Of a DNA stretch of 51,292 bases, positions 24,108 to 32,829 are shown piece by piece. The stretch lies in assembly GCF_000761485.1 (NCBI RefSeq), contig NZ_JPMX01000077.1, positions 64,752-116,043 of the forward strand, written 5' to 3'. Source of the DNA: Modestobacter caceresii (GTDB lineage Bacteria > Actinomycetota > Actinomycetes > Mycobacteriales > Geodermatophilaceae). Numbering within the stretch: the first letter of the stretch is position 1; each line of letters begins with the position of its first letter. A program made the position numbers and the translations under genes. The notes below the pieces were generated by a model, which made no database searches, was not told the origin of the DNA, and was given only the letters and a program-made list of their open reading frames with translations.

Positions 24108-25786
24108 CGGAGGTCGCCGTTCATGGCCCGGGCGAGGCCGCGGGCCACGGGCAGACCGAGCCCTGAGCCGCCACGCCCGTCCAGGCTGACGAAGCGATCG
24201 AAGATCAGATCGCGGTCCTCGATCGGAACACCGCCGCCGTCGTCGGTCACCCGGATGACCAGCTGGGGTGGCTGGACGTCGAGGACGACGTGCAGCTCGG
24301 TGGAGGCGTGCCGGCGCCCGTTGTCCAGCAGGTTGCTCAGTACCTCCCGGACTGCGGCCCCGTCCAGCAGCCAGCGGCCCTGGGGAGTGCCGCGGAGAGT
24401 GAGCCGGACGTCGAGGTCCGGTGAGAGCAGGTCGACCCGGTCGACCTCGTCGGCGCACAACGCGACCAGGTCCACCGGCTCGGCAGCCAGTGGTCTGCCC
24501 TGGTCGAGACGGGCGATCTGCAGAAGTGAGCTCACCAGCCGCCCGGCGCGCGACGTCTCCCGCACCATGGTCGCCAGCAGACGGTGCCGGTCCTCCTCCG
24601 AAGGGCTTCGCAGCAGCGTCTCCGCACACGCCCGGATCCCGGTGACCGGCGTACGCAACTGGTGGGCTGCGTCTGCCAGGAACCGACGGGTCGCCTCCTC
24701 GGACGTCTGGGCCTCGTCCAGCGCGTCCTGCAGAGCAACGAGCGTCCTGTCCAAGGCGGTGGTCATCGTCCGCTGCGCAGTCAGGTCGTGGGCGATGCCG
24801 GAGAGCGCGACGACGCGGCCATCGGAGTTGCGCACCGGAGAGATCGCCACCGAGACCTCCACCGTGTCCCCGCCCCGGGTGAACCGCACGGTCTCGTGGC
24901 CGCTGACCCGCTCACCGGCGGCGGCCCGCCGCCGCAGCTCGTCGGTCTCCGACAGGCGGTCAACGGGCACGATCAACGAACTCTGCTGCCCGAGCGCGTC
25001 CCCGGCGCGGTACCCGTACAGCCGTTCCGCGCCTTGGTTCCAGGAGAGGATGACCCCGTCGAGACTCTCGGTGACGATGGCGTCCGCCGACCCCTCGACG
25101 ACAGCCGCGAGCAGCGCGGAGTTCTGCTGAGCGGCCGTTGCCTCCGCCAGCGCTGCCTCGAGCGCGTCCAACATGGCGTCGTAGGCCGTGGCCATCCGCC
25201 CGAGCTCGGTGGCCGGACGGTCCGGACGCAGTCGTTCCGCCATCCCGCCCTCAGCTGTGCGGGTGGCGGCTGCGGTGACCTGCCGGACCGGACGCAGGGC
25301 GACTCGGGACACCTGGCCCAGCAGGAGCGCGGCCAGGGCGACCGCCACCGCGGAGCCTGCCACCTCCAGCAGGACCAGCCTGCGGAGGGCCTCGGTGACC
25401 CCCGAGGTCCGGGCGAACACCTCGACCTGGCCACCGTCGGGGAGCACCACGACGCGGGAGATCGCGGTGCCGGCGTCGGTGGCGAGCGGCAAGTTGCCGT
25501 TCAGCTGCGGGGAGGGCGGTTCGGCACGTCGGACGGTGCCGTCGGGACTGCGGACGACGGCCCGCAGACCGAGCTCCTGCAACCGTCCGGCCAGGGCATC
25601 GGGGGGCACGTCGTCCGCTTGGGCCCGGGCGATCGCCGCACGGTCGGCCAGCAGGTCCTGCAACGACTGCTCGAGACCTGACCGGAGCGCGACGTACAGG
25701 AAGACGTCGACCAGGAGCAGCACGACGACCACGACCGCCGTTCCCCATCCCACGATGCGGCGACCGAGGGCCGGGGTGGCCGTCAT
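24020..25786 (-). CDS. Membrane sensor histidine kinase (HAMP-PAS-HisKA-HATPase)
   Basis: A 588-aa kinase. TM1 (residues ~11-34) and TM2 (~136-157) enclose an extracytoplasmic sensor of about 100 residues. HAMP (~158-212) and a PAS domain (~224-340, with ADAIVTESLDGVILSWNQGA) follow. The phospho-accepting His375 is in LADAAHQLRTPVTG. The ATPase has the N box NLLDNGRRHA, G1 DDGGGVP and G2 GGSGLGLPVARG. The Gln after the His-box histidine, instead of Glu, is unusual but occurs in this type. ATG 25786 overlaps the stop of the regulator gene (ATGA), so both are translated from one mRNA. Confidence 0.94.
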   Translation of the reverse strand: MTATPALGRRIVGWGTAVVVVVLLLVDVFLYVALRSGLEQSLQDLLADRAAIARAQADDVPPDALAGRLQELGLRAVVRSPDGTVRRAEPPSPQLNGNLPLATDAGTAISRVVVLPDGGQVEVFARTSGVTEALRRLVLLEVAGSAVAVALAALLLGQVSRVALRPVRQVTAAATRTAEGGMAERLRPDRPATELGRMATAYDAMLDALEAALAEATAAQQNSALLAAVVEGSADAIVTESLDGVILSWNQGAERLYGYRAGDALGQQSSLIVPVDRLSETDELRRRAAAGERVSGHETVRFTRGGDTVEVSVAISPVRNSDGRVVALSGIAHDLTAQRTMTTALDRTLVALQDALDEAQTSEEATRRFLADAAHQLRTPVTGIRACAETLLRSPSEEDRHRLLATMVRETSRAGRLVSSLLQIARLDQGRPLAAEPVDLVALCADEVDRVDLLSPDLDVRLTLRGTPQGRWLLDGAAVREVLSNLLDNGRRHASTELHVVLDVQPPQLVIRVTDDGGGVPIEDRDLIFDRFVSLDGRGGSGLGLPVARGLARAMNGDLRYDAGFELTLPAVATSDRGAESTGASRIG

Positions 25787-26460
25787 GCCCGGAGCACGTA
25801 GCCGGCGCCACGGACGGTGTGCACCAGGCGCGGCCCCGCGGCCTCGAGCTTGCGGCGGAGCGCGCTCATGTGGACCTCGACCAGGTTCGTGTCGTAGGCG
25901 TCGAAGCCCCACACCTGGGTGAGCAGCTGGGTCTTGGACAGCACCCTGCCGACCTGCTGGACCAGCATGACCAGCAGGTCGTACTCGGTGCGGGTCAGCT
26001 CGAGCGGGACGCCGGCGCGCACGACGATGCGAGCCGCGTCGTCGACGAGCAAGTCGCCGACCTGCCAGGAGGCGGAGGCCAGTCGGCCGGACCGGCGCAG
26101 CAGCGCCTGTACCCGGGCCAGCAGCTCGGCCATCGAGAAGGGCTTGGCCAGGTAGTCGTCAGCGCCGGCCTGGAACCCGGCCAGCCGGTCGTCCACGGAA
26201 TCCGCCGCAGTGAGAAACAGGATGGGGAGGCTGCTGGCGCGCCGGATCAGACGGCCCATGGCGTACCCGTCGGGGCCGACCGGGAGCCGCACGTCCAAGA
26301 CGGCGAGGTCCGGCCGGAAGTCCGCCACCACCTGCTGCAAGCCGGTCCCGTCCGGCTCCGCCCTCACCTCGTAGCCCTCCCCGCGAAGGGCGACCTCCAG
26401 CGCCGAGCGGATCACGGCGTCGTCCTCGACGACCAGCACCCGCGGCCTGTTCGCGGCCAC
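25783..26460 (-). CDS. OmpR/PhoB-family response regulator
   Basis: A 225-aa regulator. The receiver has the acidic pair VEDD (residues 11-14), phospho-acceptor Asp56 in LAVLDVRLP, Thr in LFLTAADS and Lys in YLAKPFS. The C-terminal winged helix includes LTRTEYDLLVMLVQQVGRVL, and the recognition region NLVEVHMSALRRKL, ending VRGAGYVLRA. It pairs with the kinase encoded immediately downstream with a 4-nt overlap. The GTG at 26460 is 40 bp from a TAAAGT -10-like hexamer on the minus strand, and the phased repeats at 26523-26550 lie just upstream of that. Autoregulation is therefore likely. Confidence 0.94.
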   Translation of the reverse strand: MAANRPRVLVVEDDAVIRSALEVALRGEGYEVRAEPDGTGLQQVVADFRPDLAVLDVRLPVGPDGYAMGRLIRRASSLPILFLTAADSVDDRLAGFQAGADDYLAKPFSMAELLARVQALLRRSGRLASASWQVGDLLVDDAARIVVRAGVPLELTRTEYDLLVMLVQQVGRVLSKTQLLTQVWGFDAYDTNLVEVHMSALRRKLEAAGPRLVHTVRGAGYVLRA

Positions 26461-26500
26461 GTCTCCCCCGTTTCAAGCCCCCCCGACAGCTGGCGTCGAA

Positions 26501-26506
26501 ACTTTA
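26501..26506 (-). promoter_or_regulatory. -10 element (TAAAGT) for the regulator/kinase operon
   Basis: Read on the minus strand, TAAAGT matches the actinobacterial TANNNT -10 consensus. It lies about 16 bp downstream of the nearest CTGAAG half-site, so the -35 position falls on the direct-repeat box, as in activator-dependent OmpR-type promoters. Confidence 0.5.
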
Positions 26507-26522
26507 GCCGCACAGGCGGTTC

Positions 26523-26550
26523 TTCAGGAGAGCTTCAGAAGTGCTTCAAC
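26523..26550. promoter_or_regulatory. Three phased direct repeats (CTTCAG, CTTCAG, CTTCAA) in the regulator/coiled-coil intergenic region
   Basis: Half-sites start at 26523, 26534 and 26545, exactly 11 bp apart, that is one helical turn. This is the geometry of OmpR/PhoB-family regulator binding. The box is shared by two divergent transcription units: the regulator/kinase operon on the left and the coiled-coil gene on the right. The last two half-sites plus GGCTGGACCG at 26561-26570 recur in front of the pseudo-receiver gene at 23589-23627. Confidence 0.7.
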
Positions 26551-26653
26551 CCATCCACAGGCTGGACCGTGAGTGTCTTCCCCAGGAAGTTCGGCAGCGG
26601 AAGTCATCCGCGCCCGCCGGACGAACACGCCGACGCCACACCGGGAGAAGCAC

Positions 26654-28978
26654 GTGACCGCACCGAAGTACATCAAGCGCAGCGCCGCCGGCGCTGTCAT
26701 GATCCCCGCGCTCCTCGCGGGCATGGTCGCCTTCGGCGGGCCGGCTGCCGCCGCTCCCGCCGCGTCCGCCGCATCCGCCGGAATCTGCAACGGCGTGACC
26801 AACCAGATGGCGCACCGCGGCACGGTGCAGGAGAACCTGCTGAGGGCAGCGGCCAAGAAGAACGCCGAGCTGATCACCAAGCTGCAGGCCGAGCGTGCGG
26901 CCCTCCAGGGCAGTGCGGCCACCCTCACCAAGCAGATCGCCGACGGCCGGGCGGCGATTGCGGCGCTCGAGGCGCAGGACAAGCAGCTGGACACCGACAT
27001 CACGGCCGCCACCACCGAGCTCGCCGGCCTCGAGGCCAAGCGGACCGCCGCGCTTACGGCCGCCGCGGACGCCACGAAGGCGCTCGCCGACCTGACGGAG
27101 CAGCGGGACACCGTGGAAGCGCAGCTCCAGCCGCTGCAGACCCAGCTGGCCGCGGCCCAGGCCGTGTCGGCCGCGCTGACCGAGCAGGCCGAGGCCGTGG
27201 AGGCCGACCGCGCCGCCAAGCAGCTGCAGGTCGACGTCGCGAACCAGCAGCTGGCCACGCTCGAGGCCGCCGCCACCAAGGCTGCCGACGACCTGGCCGG
27301 GACGAAGGAGCTGATCGCCGCCGGCGATGCGCAGCTGGCGACGCTGACCGCAACGGCGGAGCAGGCCGAGGCTGCCGCGGCGACGGCGGCTGAGGTGGTC
27401 ACCGAAGCCGAGGCCGAACTGCAGCGGCTGGTGGCGAGCGGCACCGCCGCGCAGGCCGAGCTGGACGCGCAGCAGGTGAAGATCACCGCGGCCAAGGCCA
27501 CCCTGAGCACGCTGGAGGGCGATGCCGAGAAGGCCGCCGCCGCCGTCACCGCGAAGCAGGCGGGAATCACCAAGGCGCAGGGCGAGCTGAGCACGCTGCA
27601 GGCCAACGCGAATACCGCCGCGGATGCACTCACGGCGAAGACCGCCGAGATCACCAAGGCGCAGAGCGAGCTGACCACCCTGCAGGCCGACGCCAAGAAG
27701 GCCGCGGACGCCGTCGCCGCCAACACCGCGAAGACCGCAGCGGTCAACGCGGAGGTCACCGCGCTGGAGAAGCAGATCGCCGACAAGAACGCGGCGATCA
27801 CCGCCAAGAAGGCCGAGCAGAAGAAGGCCGAGGACGAGCTGGCCGCGCTCCAGGCGCGCAAGACCTTCCTGGATGGCGAGATCACCCGGCTCAAGGCGAT
27901 CAACGGCGGCAGCAAGGGGGAGAGGGAGGCGCGGGCGGCGCAGATTGCCGCGTACGAGGCCGAGCTGAACACGGTGAACACGCAGATCACCGACAAGACC
28001 ACGCAGATCTCCGGGCTGTCCGGCGACCTGAAGACGCTGCAGGCGCAGGTCGACAGCTTGAACGGCCAGCTGGCGACCAAGAAGGCGGAGAGCGCTGCGC
28101 TGCAGGTGCAGGCCGCTCCGCTGCAGGCGACGCTGACCGCCGCCAACGACGCGGTGACCGCCAAGCAGGGGCAGGTGGCCACCCTGCAGGGTCAGCTCCC
28201 CGCGCTGCAGGCCGCGGTGGACCAGGCGAACGCGGCAGTCACAGCCAAGCAGGCCGAGCTGGACACCCTCCAGGGTCAGCTCCCAGGCCTGCAGGCCACG
28301 GCGGCCGAGGCCGCTGACGCGGTGGCGGCGCAGCAGCAGACGATCAGGGACCTGGAGGCGGCCCTGCCGGGGCTGACCGACGGCGTGGCCGCGGCCCAGC
28401 AGCAGATCGCCGACCAGAAGACCGTGCTCGAGGAACTCCGCGGCACGCTGGCGGAGGCCAACAAGGCCCTCGCCGTCGCCAACCAGGCGGTGCTGGACAA
28501 GGCGACCCAGGTGGCCGACCTGCGCAGCCAGCTGCCGGCGCTGCAGAAGGCGCTGGACGATGCGAAGGCCGCGGTGACCGCTCAGCAGGGCGAGGTCACC
28601 AAGCTCACCGGCGACCTGGACGCGGTGGTCAGCAAGCTGACCGGGATCAACACCCAGATCACCGCCAAGGAGGCCGAGATCCTGTCGCTGCAGAGCCGGG
28701 TCGCTCCGCTGCTGACCCAGCTGGACAAGCTGAGCGGTGAGGTCAGCGCCACCGAAGCCCAGCTCAAGGCCCTGCAGGCGCAGGTGATCACGCTGGACGG
28801 GCAGGTCACCGCCGCGCAGAAGGTGCTCCGCGACCTCCAGGCGCAGAAGAAGCAGAACAAGGAAGCGATCGCCGCGCAGGTCGTCACCGTCGCCGCGCTG
28901 GAGGACAAGCTCGGCGCCGTCCAGAACCAGATCAAGGCCATCGACGGCACGATCGCCCTCGGCGGTTGCGTCGCCTGA
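26654..28978 (+). CDS. Secreted alanine/glutamine-rich coiled-coil protein, 774 aa
   Basis: GTG 26654 with GGGAGA upstream gives a 774-aa product with a classical signal peptide (positively charged KYIKR, hydrophobic core AVMIPALLAGMVAFGG, Ala-rich cleavage region to about residue 42). Almost all the rest is heptad-like Ala/Leu/Gln/Lys/Asp/Glu-rich coiled coil. It includes diverged repeats such as AVTAKQAGITKAQGELSTLQ and ALTAKTAEITKAQSELTTLQ, and repeated LQGQLPALQ-type segments. There is no tryptophan. The only two cysteines are Cys45, just after the signal peptide, and Cys772 in the C-terminal GGCVA. No anchor, LPXTG or enzymatic domain is seen. I do not recognise a characterised homologue. 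A long antisense ORF is a composition artefact. Confidence 0.88.
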   Translation: MTAPKYIKRSAAGAVMIPALLAGMVAFGGPAAAAPAASAASAGICNGVTNQMAHRGTVQENLLRAAAKKNAELITKLQAERAALQGSAATLTKQIADGRAAIAALEAQDKQLDTDITAATTELAGLEAKRTAALTAAADATKALADLTEQRDTVEAQLQPLQTQLAAAQAVSAALTEQAEAVEADRAAKQLQVDVANQQLATLEAAATKAADDLAGTKELIAAGDAQLATLTATAEQAEAAAATAAEVVTEAEAELQRLVASGTAAQAELDAQQVKITAAKATLSTLEGDAEKAAAAVTAKQAGITKAQGELSTLQANANTAADALTAKTAEITKAQSELTTLQADAKKAADAVAANTAKTAAVNAEVTALEKQIADKNAAITAKKAEQKKAEDELAALQARKTFLDGEITRLKAINGGSKGEREARAAQIAAYEAELNTVNTQITDKTTQISGLSGDLKTLQAQVDSLNGQLATKKAESAALQVQAAPLQATLTAANDAVTAKQGQVATLQGQLPALQAAVDQANAAVTAKQAELDTLQGQLPGLQATAAEAADAVAAQQQTIRDLEAALPGLTDGVAAAQQQIADQKTVLEELRGTLAEANKALAVANQAVLDKATQVADLRSQLPALQKALDDAKAAVTAQQGEVTKLTGDLDAVVSKLTGINTQITAKEAEILSLQSRVAPLLTQLDKLSGEVSATEAQLKALQAQVITLDGQVTAAQKVLRDLQAQKKQNKEAIAAQVVTVAALEDKLGAVQNQIKAIDGTIALGGCVA

Positions 28979-28990
28979 TCCAGCCGGACG

Positions 28991-29025
28991 GGTGCGGGGC
29001 GGAGCCGGCGGCTCCGCCCCGCACC
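28991..29025 (+). terminator. Strong terminator after the coiled-coil gene
   Basis: A perfect 15-bp stem (28991-29005, GGTGCGGGGCGGAGC, with 29011-29025) and a 5-nt loop begin 13 bp after the stop codon. Confidence 0.88.
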
Positions 29026-29392
29026 TGTCTGTGCGTCTCCGCCCACGCGAGAGCCGCGGCGGTGCCGGAGCTCCGCCGACCAACCGGAGGGTGAGCGGCG
29101 AATCCGCGGCCCGCCGAGCCGCCGTCCACCGCCTGCTGGCCCGGACCACCTCGGTCCACTGCAGCCGCTCGGCCTGCGCCACCGTCCACCTGGCCCCCGG
29201 CAACCCGGCCGAGGACCGCAATGACATCGGCGGGCCGGACGGTCGGCGCCGGCCTCCCGACGGACGACGTGGGCGACCGGGCCGCCCGGTCGTCGACCGG
29301 ACCGGTCGCCTGGGTCGGGTGGAAGGTGCACGACAGCTGCGCGAGAGCGTCCGGGATGGAGGCGCCGGACAGTGTTCGGGCCAGGGAGTCCC
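29026..29392. other. Gene-free right part of the inserted module
   Basis: No ORF here has recognisable protein features. Long frames on the minus strand are run-ons of the antisense frames of the coiled-coil gene. Fragments of coding-like sequence on the minus strand (for example around 29100-29230) could be further decayed genes, but I cannot assign them. Confidence 0.5.
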
Positions 29393-29596
29393 AGTCGGTC
29401 GACCGGACCGCGATCCGTCCGGGGCTCATGACGTTGCTCTTCGGCCTCGCGGTGCTCGGTCTGGTGCTGAGTGGCGCCGAGTCGGCCGGTCAGCGCCGGC
29501 CGGCCGTGCTCCCCGGTGCCGCCCTGGAGCGAGACCCGGTGGGACCGCGCGCTCGCCCGCTGCTGCGGGCGCGGCGACGGCCTTCGGGCTCGTAGC
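29393..29596 (+). pseudogene. Decayed DUF1772 gene fragment
   Basis: Bases 29393-29512 match 23099-23218 of the intact DUF1772 gene at roughly 80% identity. They encode QSVDRTAIRPGLMTLLFG and GQRRPAVL. After that about 140 bp are missing and the frame shifts; the last ~70 bp (CTGGAGCGAGACCCGGTGG onward) match the 3' end of the intact gene again. There is no start region. It directly faces the intact lysozyme-like gene, mirroring the arrangement on the left side of the module. Confidence 0.8.
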
Positions 29597-29613
29597 GGCG
29601 GATTGAGCTCGGG

Positions 29614-30534
29614 TCAGCCCAGTCGCAGCCGGAGCGGGAGCTCGAACGTGCTCGGGGTGCTCTCCCAGCCGACCGCGGGGGTCCAGCGCCAGCCGTCCAT
29701 CACCACCTCGGTGAGGCCGAAGCGCTCGGCGTGCGCCACCGCCCAGGTGGCCTCCGGCCAGCCGGCGCCGGCGATGGAGACGGTGCCGTCGGTCTCGACC
29801 GTGGGCGGGCCGGCCTCCCGCCGGGCGGCCTCGGTGACCACGGCCGTCCGGTCGGCCAGGGTGGCCGGACCGGCGCCCGGCGCCGCGCCGCAGGTCAGGG
29901 CCTCCGGGGAGGTGGCGAGCAGGGCACCGCTCAGCGCGCTCGCCATCGGTTCCCACTGCTGGTACAGCTCCGGGTAGCCGCTGCGCTGGACCGCCTGGGC
30001 CACCTCGGTGAGCCGTCCGGTCTCCCAGCCGGGCACCTCCACCAGGCCGTCGAAGAACTTGCCGGCCGAGTAGACCGGGTCCCGCACCTGCGCCTCGCTG
30101 CCCCAGCCCTGCGAGGGTCGCTGCTGGAACAGACCGAGGGAGTCGCGGTCGCCGTAGTCGAGGTTGCGCAGCCGGGACTCCTGCTGCGCGGTCGCCAGCG
30201 CGATGACGGTGGCCCGCGGCGGCAGGCCACGCGAGCGGGCGACCGCCGCGATCGTCGCCGCGTTGGCCGCCTGCTCGGCGGTGACGCTGACGTCCGAGCC
30301 GGGGACCGTGCACCCGGCGAGCACCGACGGCGTGCCCTCCTCCTCCCGCCAGAGCAGCGCGACGGCGGCGAGGAGGGCGGCGACGAGCACCAGCGGCCAC
30401 AGCGTCCGTGCGCGACTCGTCCGGCGGGCACGGCGCCGCGGGGCGGGTCGGGCCGGGGGACGGCGCGCCGGACGTGCCGCGGGGCGGGCGGCCCGCGGCG
30501 GGGGCCGTCGGCCCGCGACCGGGGGGCTCACCAT
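29614..30534 (-). CDS. Lysozyme/transglycosylase-like membrane-anchored protein
   Basis: A 306-aa protein with a basic, Pro/Arg-rich cytoplasmic tail (~45 residues), one transmembrane helix ([18 protein letters not shown]) and an exported domain. The segment [20 protein letters not shown], followed by [14 protein letters not shown], has the Glu and the NxxY/GLFQ pattern of soluble lytic transglycosylase-like folds. Relatives in databases are often misnamed heavy-metal transporters. A peptidoglycan-cleaving role is plausible but unproven. The C-terminal ~60 residues form a separate conserved tail, and a duplicate of it lies at 23437-23577. Confidence 0.82.
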   Translation of the reverse strand: MVSPPVAGRRPPPRAARPAARPARRPPARPAPRRRARRTSRARTLWPLVLVAALLAAVALLWREEEGTPSVLAGCTVPGSDVSVTAEQAANAATIAAVARSRGLPPRATVIALATAQQESRLRNLDYGDRDSLGLFQQRPSQGWGSEAQVRDPVYSAGKFFDGLVEVPGWETGRLTEVAQAVQRSGYPELYQQWEPMASALSGALLATSPEALTCGAAPGAGPATLADRTAVVTEAARREAGPPTVETDGTVSIAGAGWPEATWAVAHAERFGLTEVVMDGWRWTPAVGWESTPSTFELPLRLRLG

Positions 30535-30603
30535 CGCGCCGATCGTAGGTCGCCGAACTGTCAGGTACCTGGAAGGCGAGGGCCCGCGCGGCGGCCCCCG
30601 ACC

Positions 30604-31587
30604 TCAGTTGGCGTGCAGTGCGGCGTTGAGGGCGCCCCAGTCGCCGTCACGGGGCAGGGCCTCGAGCGCGCCGCTGAGGGAGTTGCGGCGGAACAGCAGG
30701 CCGTCGCGACCGGAGAGCTCGCCGGCCTTGATCGACGTCCCGTCGGGGAGCGCCACCTTCGACCCGGCGGTGACGTAGCAGCCGGCCTCGACCACGCAGC
30801 CGTCGCCGAGGGAGATGCCGATGCCGGCGTTGGCGCCCAGCAGGCAGCCCTTGCCGATCGAGATGACCTGCTTGCCGCCACCGGAGAGCGTGCCCATGAT
30901 CGAGGCGCCGCCGCCGACGTCGGAGTCGGCACCGACGACGACCCCCGCGCTGATCCGGCCCTCCACCATCGAGGGGCCCAGCGTGCCGGCGTTGAAGTTG
31001 ACGAAGCCCTCGTGCATCACCGTGGTGCCCTCGGCGAGGTGCGCGCCCAGCCGCACCCGGTCGGCGTCGGCGATCCGCACGCCCGAGGGGACGACGTAGT
31101 CGACCATCCGCGGGAACTTGTCGACCCCGAAGACGGTCAGGTGCCCGGCGTCCGAGCGCAGCCGGGCGCGCGCCGCGTCCAGTTCGGTGGCGAGCACCGG
31201 GCCCGCGCTGGTCCAGGCCACGTTGGCCAGCAGCCCGAAGACGCCGTCCATGTTGACCCCGTGCGGCCGCACCAGCCGGGCGGAGAGCAGGTGCAGGCGC
31301 AGGTAGACGTCGTGGGCGTCGACCGGCGGGGCGGAGAGGTCGGCGATGGTGGTGGAGACGGCGACCGACTGCACGCCGCGGGCCTCGTCGGTGCGGACCA
31401 GCCCGGAGAAGTCGGGCCCGAGCAGCCCCTCCAGCTCCAGCACCCCGATCGGCTGGGTGCCGCTCTCGCCCTGGTCGGCGCTGCTGAGCGTCGGGGAGGG
31501 GAACCAGGTGTCGAGCACCGTCCCGTCGGAGGTGAGGGTGGCGATGCCGACGCCGTTCGCGCCGATGGTCTCTGCAGCGGTCGTCAC
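30604..31587 (-). CDS. dapD: 2,3,4,5-tetrahydropyridine-2,6-dicarboxylate N-succinyltransferase
   Basis: A 327-aa enzyme that transfers succinyl from succinyl-CoA to tetrahydrodipicolinate, the step before DapC. The left-handed beta-helix shows as hexapeptide repeats ([20 protein letters not shown] and [20 protein letters not shown]). [20 protein letters not shown] is the active-site region of actinobacterial DapD. Length matches the actinobacterial type rather than the ~274-aa E. coli type. It is divergent from dapE with 111 bp between them, as in M. tuberculosis (Rv1201c/Rv1202). Confidence 0.95.
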   Translation of the reverse strand: MTTAAETIGANGVGIATLTSDGTVLDTWFPSPTLSSADQGESGTQPIGVLELEGLLGPDFSGLVRTDEARGVQSVAVSTTIADLSAPPVDAHDVYLRLHLLSARLVRPHGVNMDGVFGLLANVAWTSAGPVLATELDAARARLRSDAGHLTVFGVDKFPRMVDYVVPSGVRIADADRVRLGAHLAEGTTVMHEGFVNFNAGTLGPSMVEGRISAGVVVGADSDVGGGASIMGTLSGGGKQVISIGKGCLLGANAGIGISLGDGCVVEAGCYVTAGSKVALPDGTSIKAGELSGRDGLLFRRNSLSGALEALPRDGDWGALNAALHAN

Positions 31588-31698
31588 GGGCAGTCAGGCT
31601 ACCCAGGGTGTCGCAGCGCGGCCTGGCTGCAGGGGCACGGCCTGGCGTCGGCGAGGGGCGGGGGGCAGCCAGGTCCTCCCTCACTACCCTCGGCGGTC

Positions 31699-32829
31699 GT
31701 GAGCCCCGCCGACCAGCCGCTGCCCCCGCTCGACCTGAGCGCCGACGTCCTCACCCTGACCCGGGCCCTGGTCGACGCGCCCTCGGTCTCGGGCACCGAG
31801 GGGCCACTGGCCGACGCCGTCGAGGCGGCGCTGCGCGGGCTGGGCGGCCTGGAGGTCGAGCGGGTGGGGGACACGGTGCTGGCCCGCACGAACCTGGACC
31901 GGCCCACCCGGATCGTGCTCGCCGGGCACCTGGACACCGTGCCGATCGCCGACAACCTGCCCAGTCGGATCGAGGTCGTCGACGGCGAGGAACGGCTCTA
32001 CGGCTGCGGTACCAGCGACATGAAGGCCGGCGACGCGGTGATGCTGCGGCTGGCCGGGATGTTCGGCGTCCCCGGGGCGCAGCCGGCCCGCGACCTCACG
32101 TTCGTCTTCTACGACAACGAGGAGGTCGAGGCGGTCCGCAACGGCCTGGGCCGGGTGGCCCGGGAGCGCCGCGGCTGGCTGTACGGCGACCTGGCGGTGC
32201 TGCTGGAGCCCACCGACGGGGTGGTCGAGGGCGGCTGCCAGGGCACGCTGCGCGTCGTCCTCACCGTGCCCGGGACCCGTGCGCACAGCGCCCGCTCCTG
32301 GCTCGGCGTCAACGCCGTGCACGGCGCCGCCGGCATCCTCGCCACCCTGGCCGCCCACCAGGCGCGGGAGGTCGAGATCGACGGTCTCCGCTACCGCGAG
32401 GGGCTCAACGCCGTGCGGATCGAGGGCGGGGTCGCCGGCAACGTCGTCCCCGACGTCTGCCGGGTGACCGTGAACTTCCGGTTCGCCCCGGACCGGGACG
32501 AGGACCAGGCCCTGGCGTACGTGCGCGAGGTGTTCGCCGACGCGCTGGCCGCCGGGGTCACCCTGGAGCTCACCGACACCTCCGGCGGCGCGCTGCCCGG
32601 CCTGTCGGAGCCGGCCGCCGCGGCCTTCGTCGCCGCGGTCGGGCAGCCGGCCCGGGCGAAGCTGGGCTGGACCGACGTGGCCCGCTTCGCCGCGTTCGGC
32701 ATCCCGGCGGTGAACTACGGCCCGGGTGACCCGAACCTGGCCCACACCGTCGAGGAGCACGTCCGGGTCGACCGGCTGCAGCCGGCCGAGGACGCCTTGA
32801 TCGCCTATCTGAGCGGGAGTGACGCATGA
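31699..32829 (+). CDS. dapE: Succinyl-diaminopimelate desuccinylase
   Basis: A 376-aa M20-family di-zinc hydrolase that removes succinate to give LL-diaminopimelate. Metal ligands are recognisable in [10 protein letters not shown] (His, Asp), [12 protein letters not shown] (bridging Asp), FYDNEEVEA (catalytic Glu pair), LLEPTDG and the final [10 protein letters not shown] (His). The GTG at 31699 is preferred to the very long in-frame opening upstream, which runs antisense through dapD. The stop overlaps the ATG of the next gene (ATGA). It completes the dapC/dapD/dapE set in the window. Confidence 0.95.
   Translation: MSPADQPLPPLDLSADVLTLTRALVDAPSVSGTEGPLADAVEAALRGLGGLEVERVGDTVLARTNLDRPTRIVLAGHLDTVPIADNLPSRIEVVDGEERLYGCGTSDMKAGDAVMLRLAGMFGVPGAQPARDLTFVFYDNEEVEAVRNGLGRVARERRGWLYGDLAVLLEPTDGVVEGGCQGTLRVVLTVPGTRAHSARSWLGVNAVHGAAGILATLAAHQAREVEIDGLRYREGLNAVRIEGGVAGNVVPDVCRVTVNFRFAPDRDEDQALAYVREVFADALAAGVTLELTDTSGGALPGLSEPAAAAFVAAVGQPARAKLGWTDVARFAAFGIPAVNYGPGDPNLAHTVEEHVRVDRLQPAEDALIAYLSGSDA

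Larger units (their letters stand above)
23578..29392. other. Inserted module: two-component system, pseudo-receiver and secreted coiled-coil protein
   Basis: A ~5.8-kb block bounded on the left by the remnant of the lysozyme-like gene and on the right by the remnant of the DUF1772 gene. Intact copies of both lie on the opposite outer sides. The expected ancestral order is DUF1772 directly facing the lysozyme-like gene, so the block was inserted at that junction with duplication of the flanks. Contents are the pseudo-receiver, sensor kinase, OmpR-type regulator, coiled-coil gene and terminator. No integrase or transposase is visible, so recombination of foreign DNA is the likely route. Confidence 0.65.

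Noticed and set aside
26546-29227. 893-codon open frame antisense to the coiled-coil gene (and a 552-codon one at 26524-28182)
   Set aside because: The product is a low-complexity Leu/Gly/Arg or Ala/Ser string with no domains. It mirrors the repetitive, GC-biased codons of the sense gene and runs across its terminator and signal peptide.
28932-29429. 165-codon minus-strand frame right of the coiled-coil gene
   Set aside because: It overlaps the strong terminator and the coiled-coil gene end, has no recognisable features and low-complexity translation; kept only as possible decayed sequence.
29731-31698. Long 5' extension of the dapE frame
   Set aside because: It runs antisense through the lysozyme-like gene and dapD. 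The M20 protein begins normally at GTG 31699.
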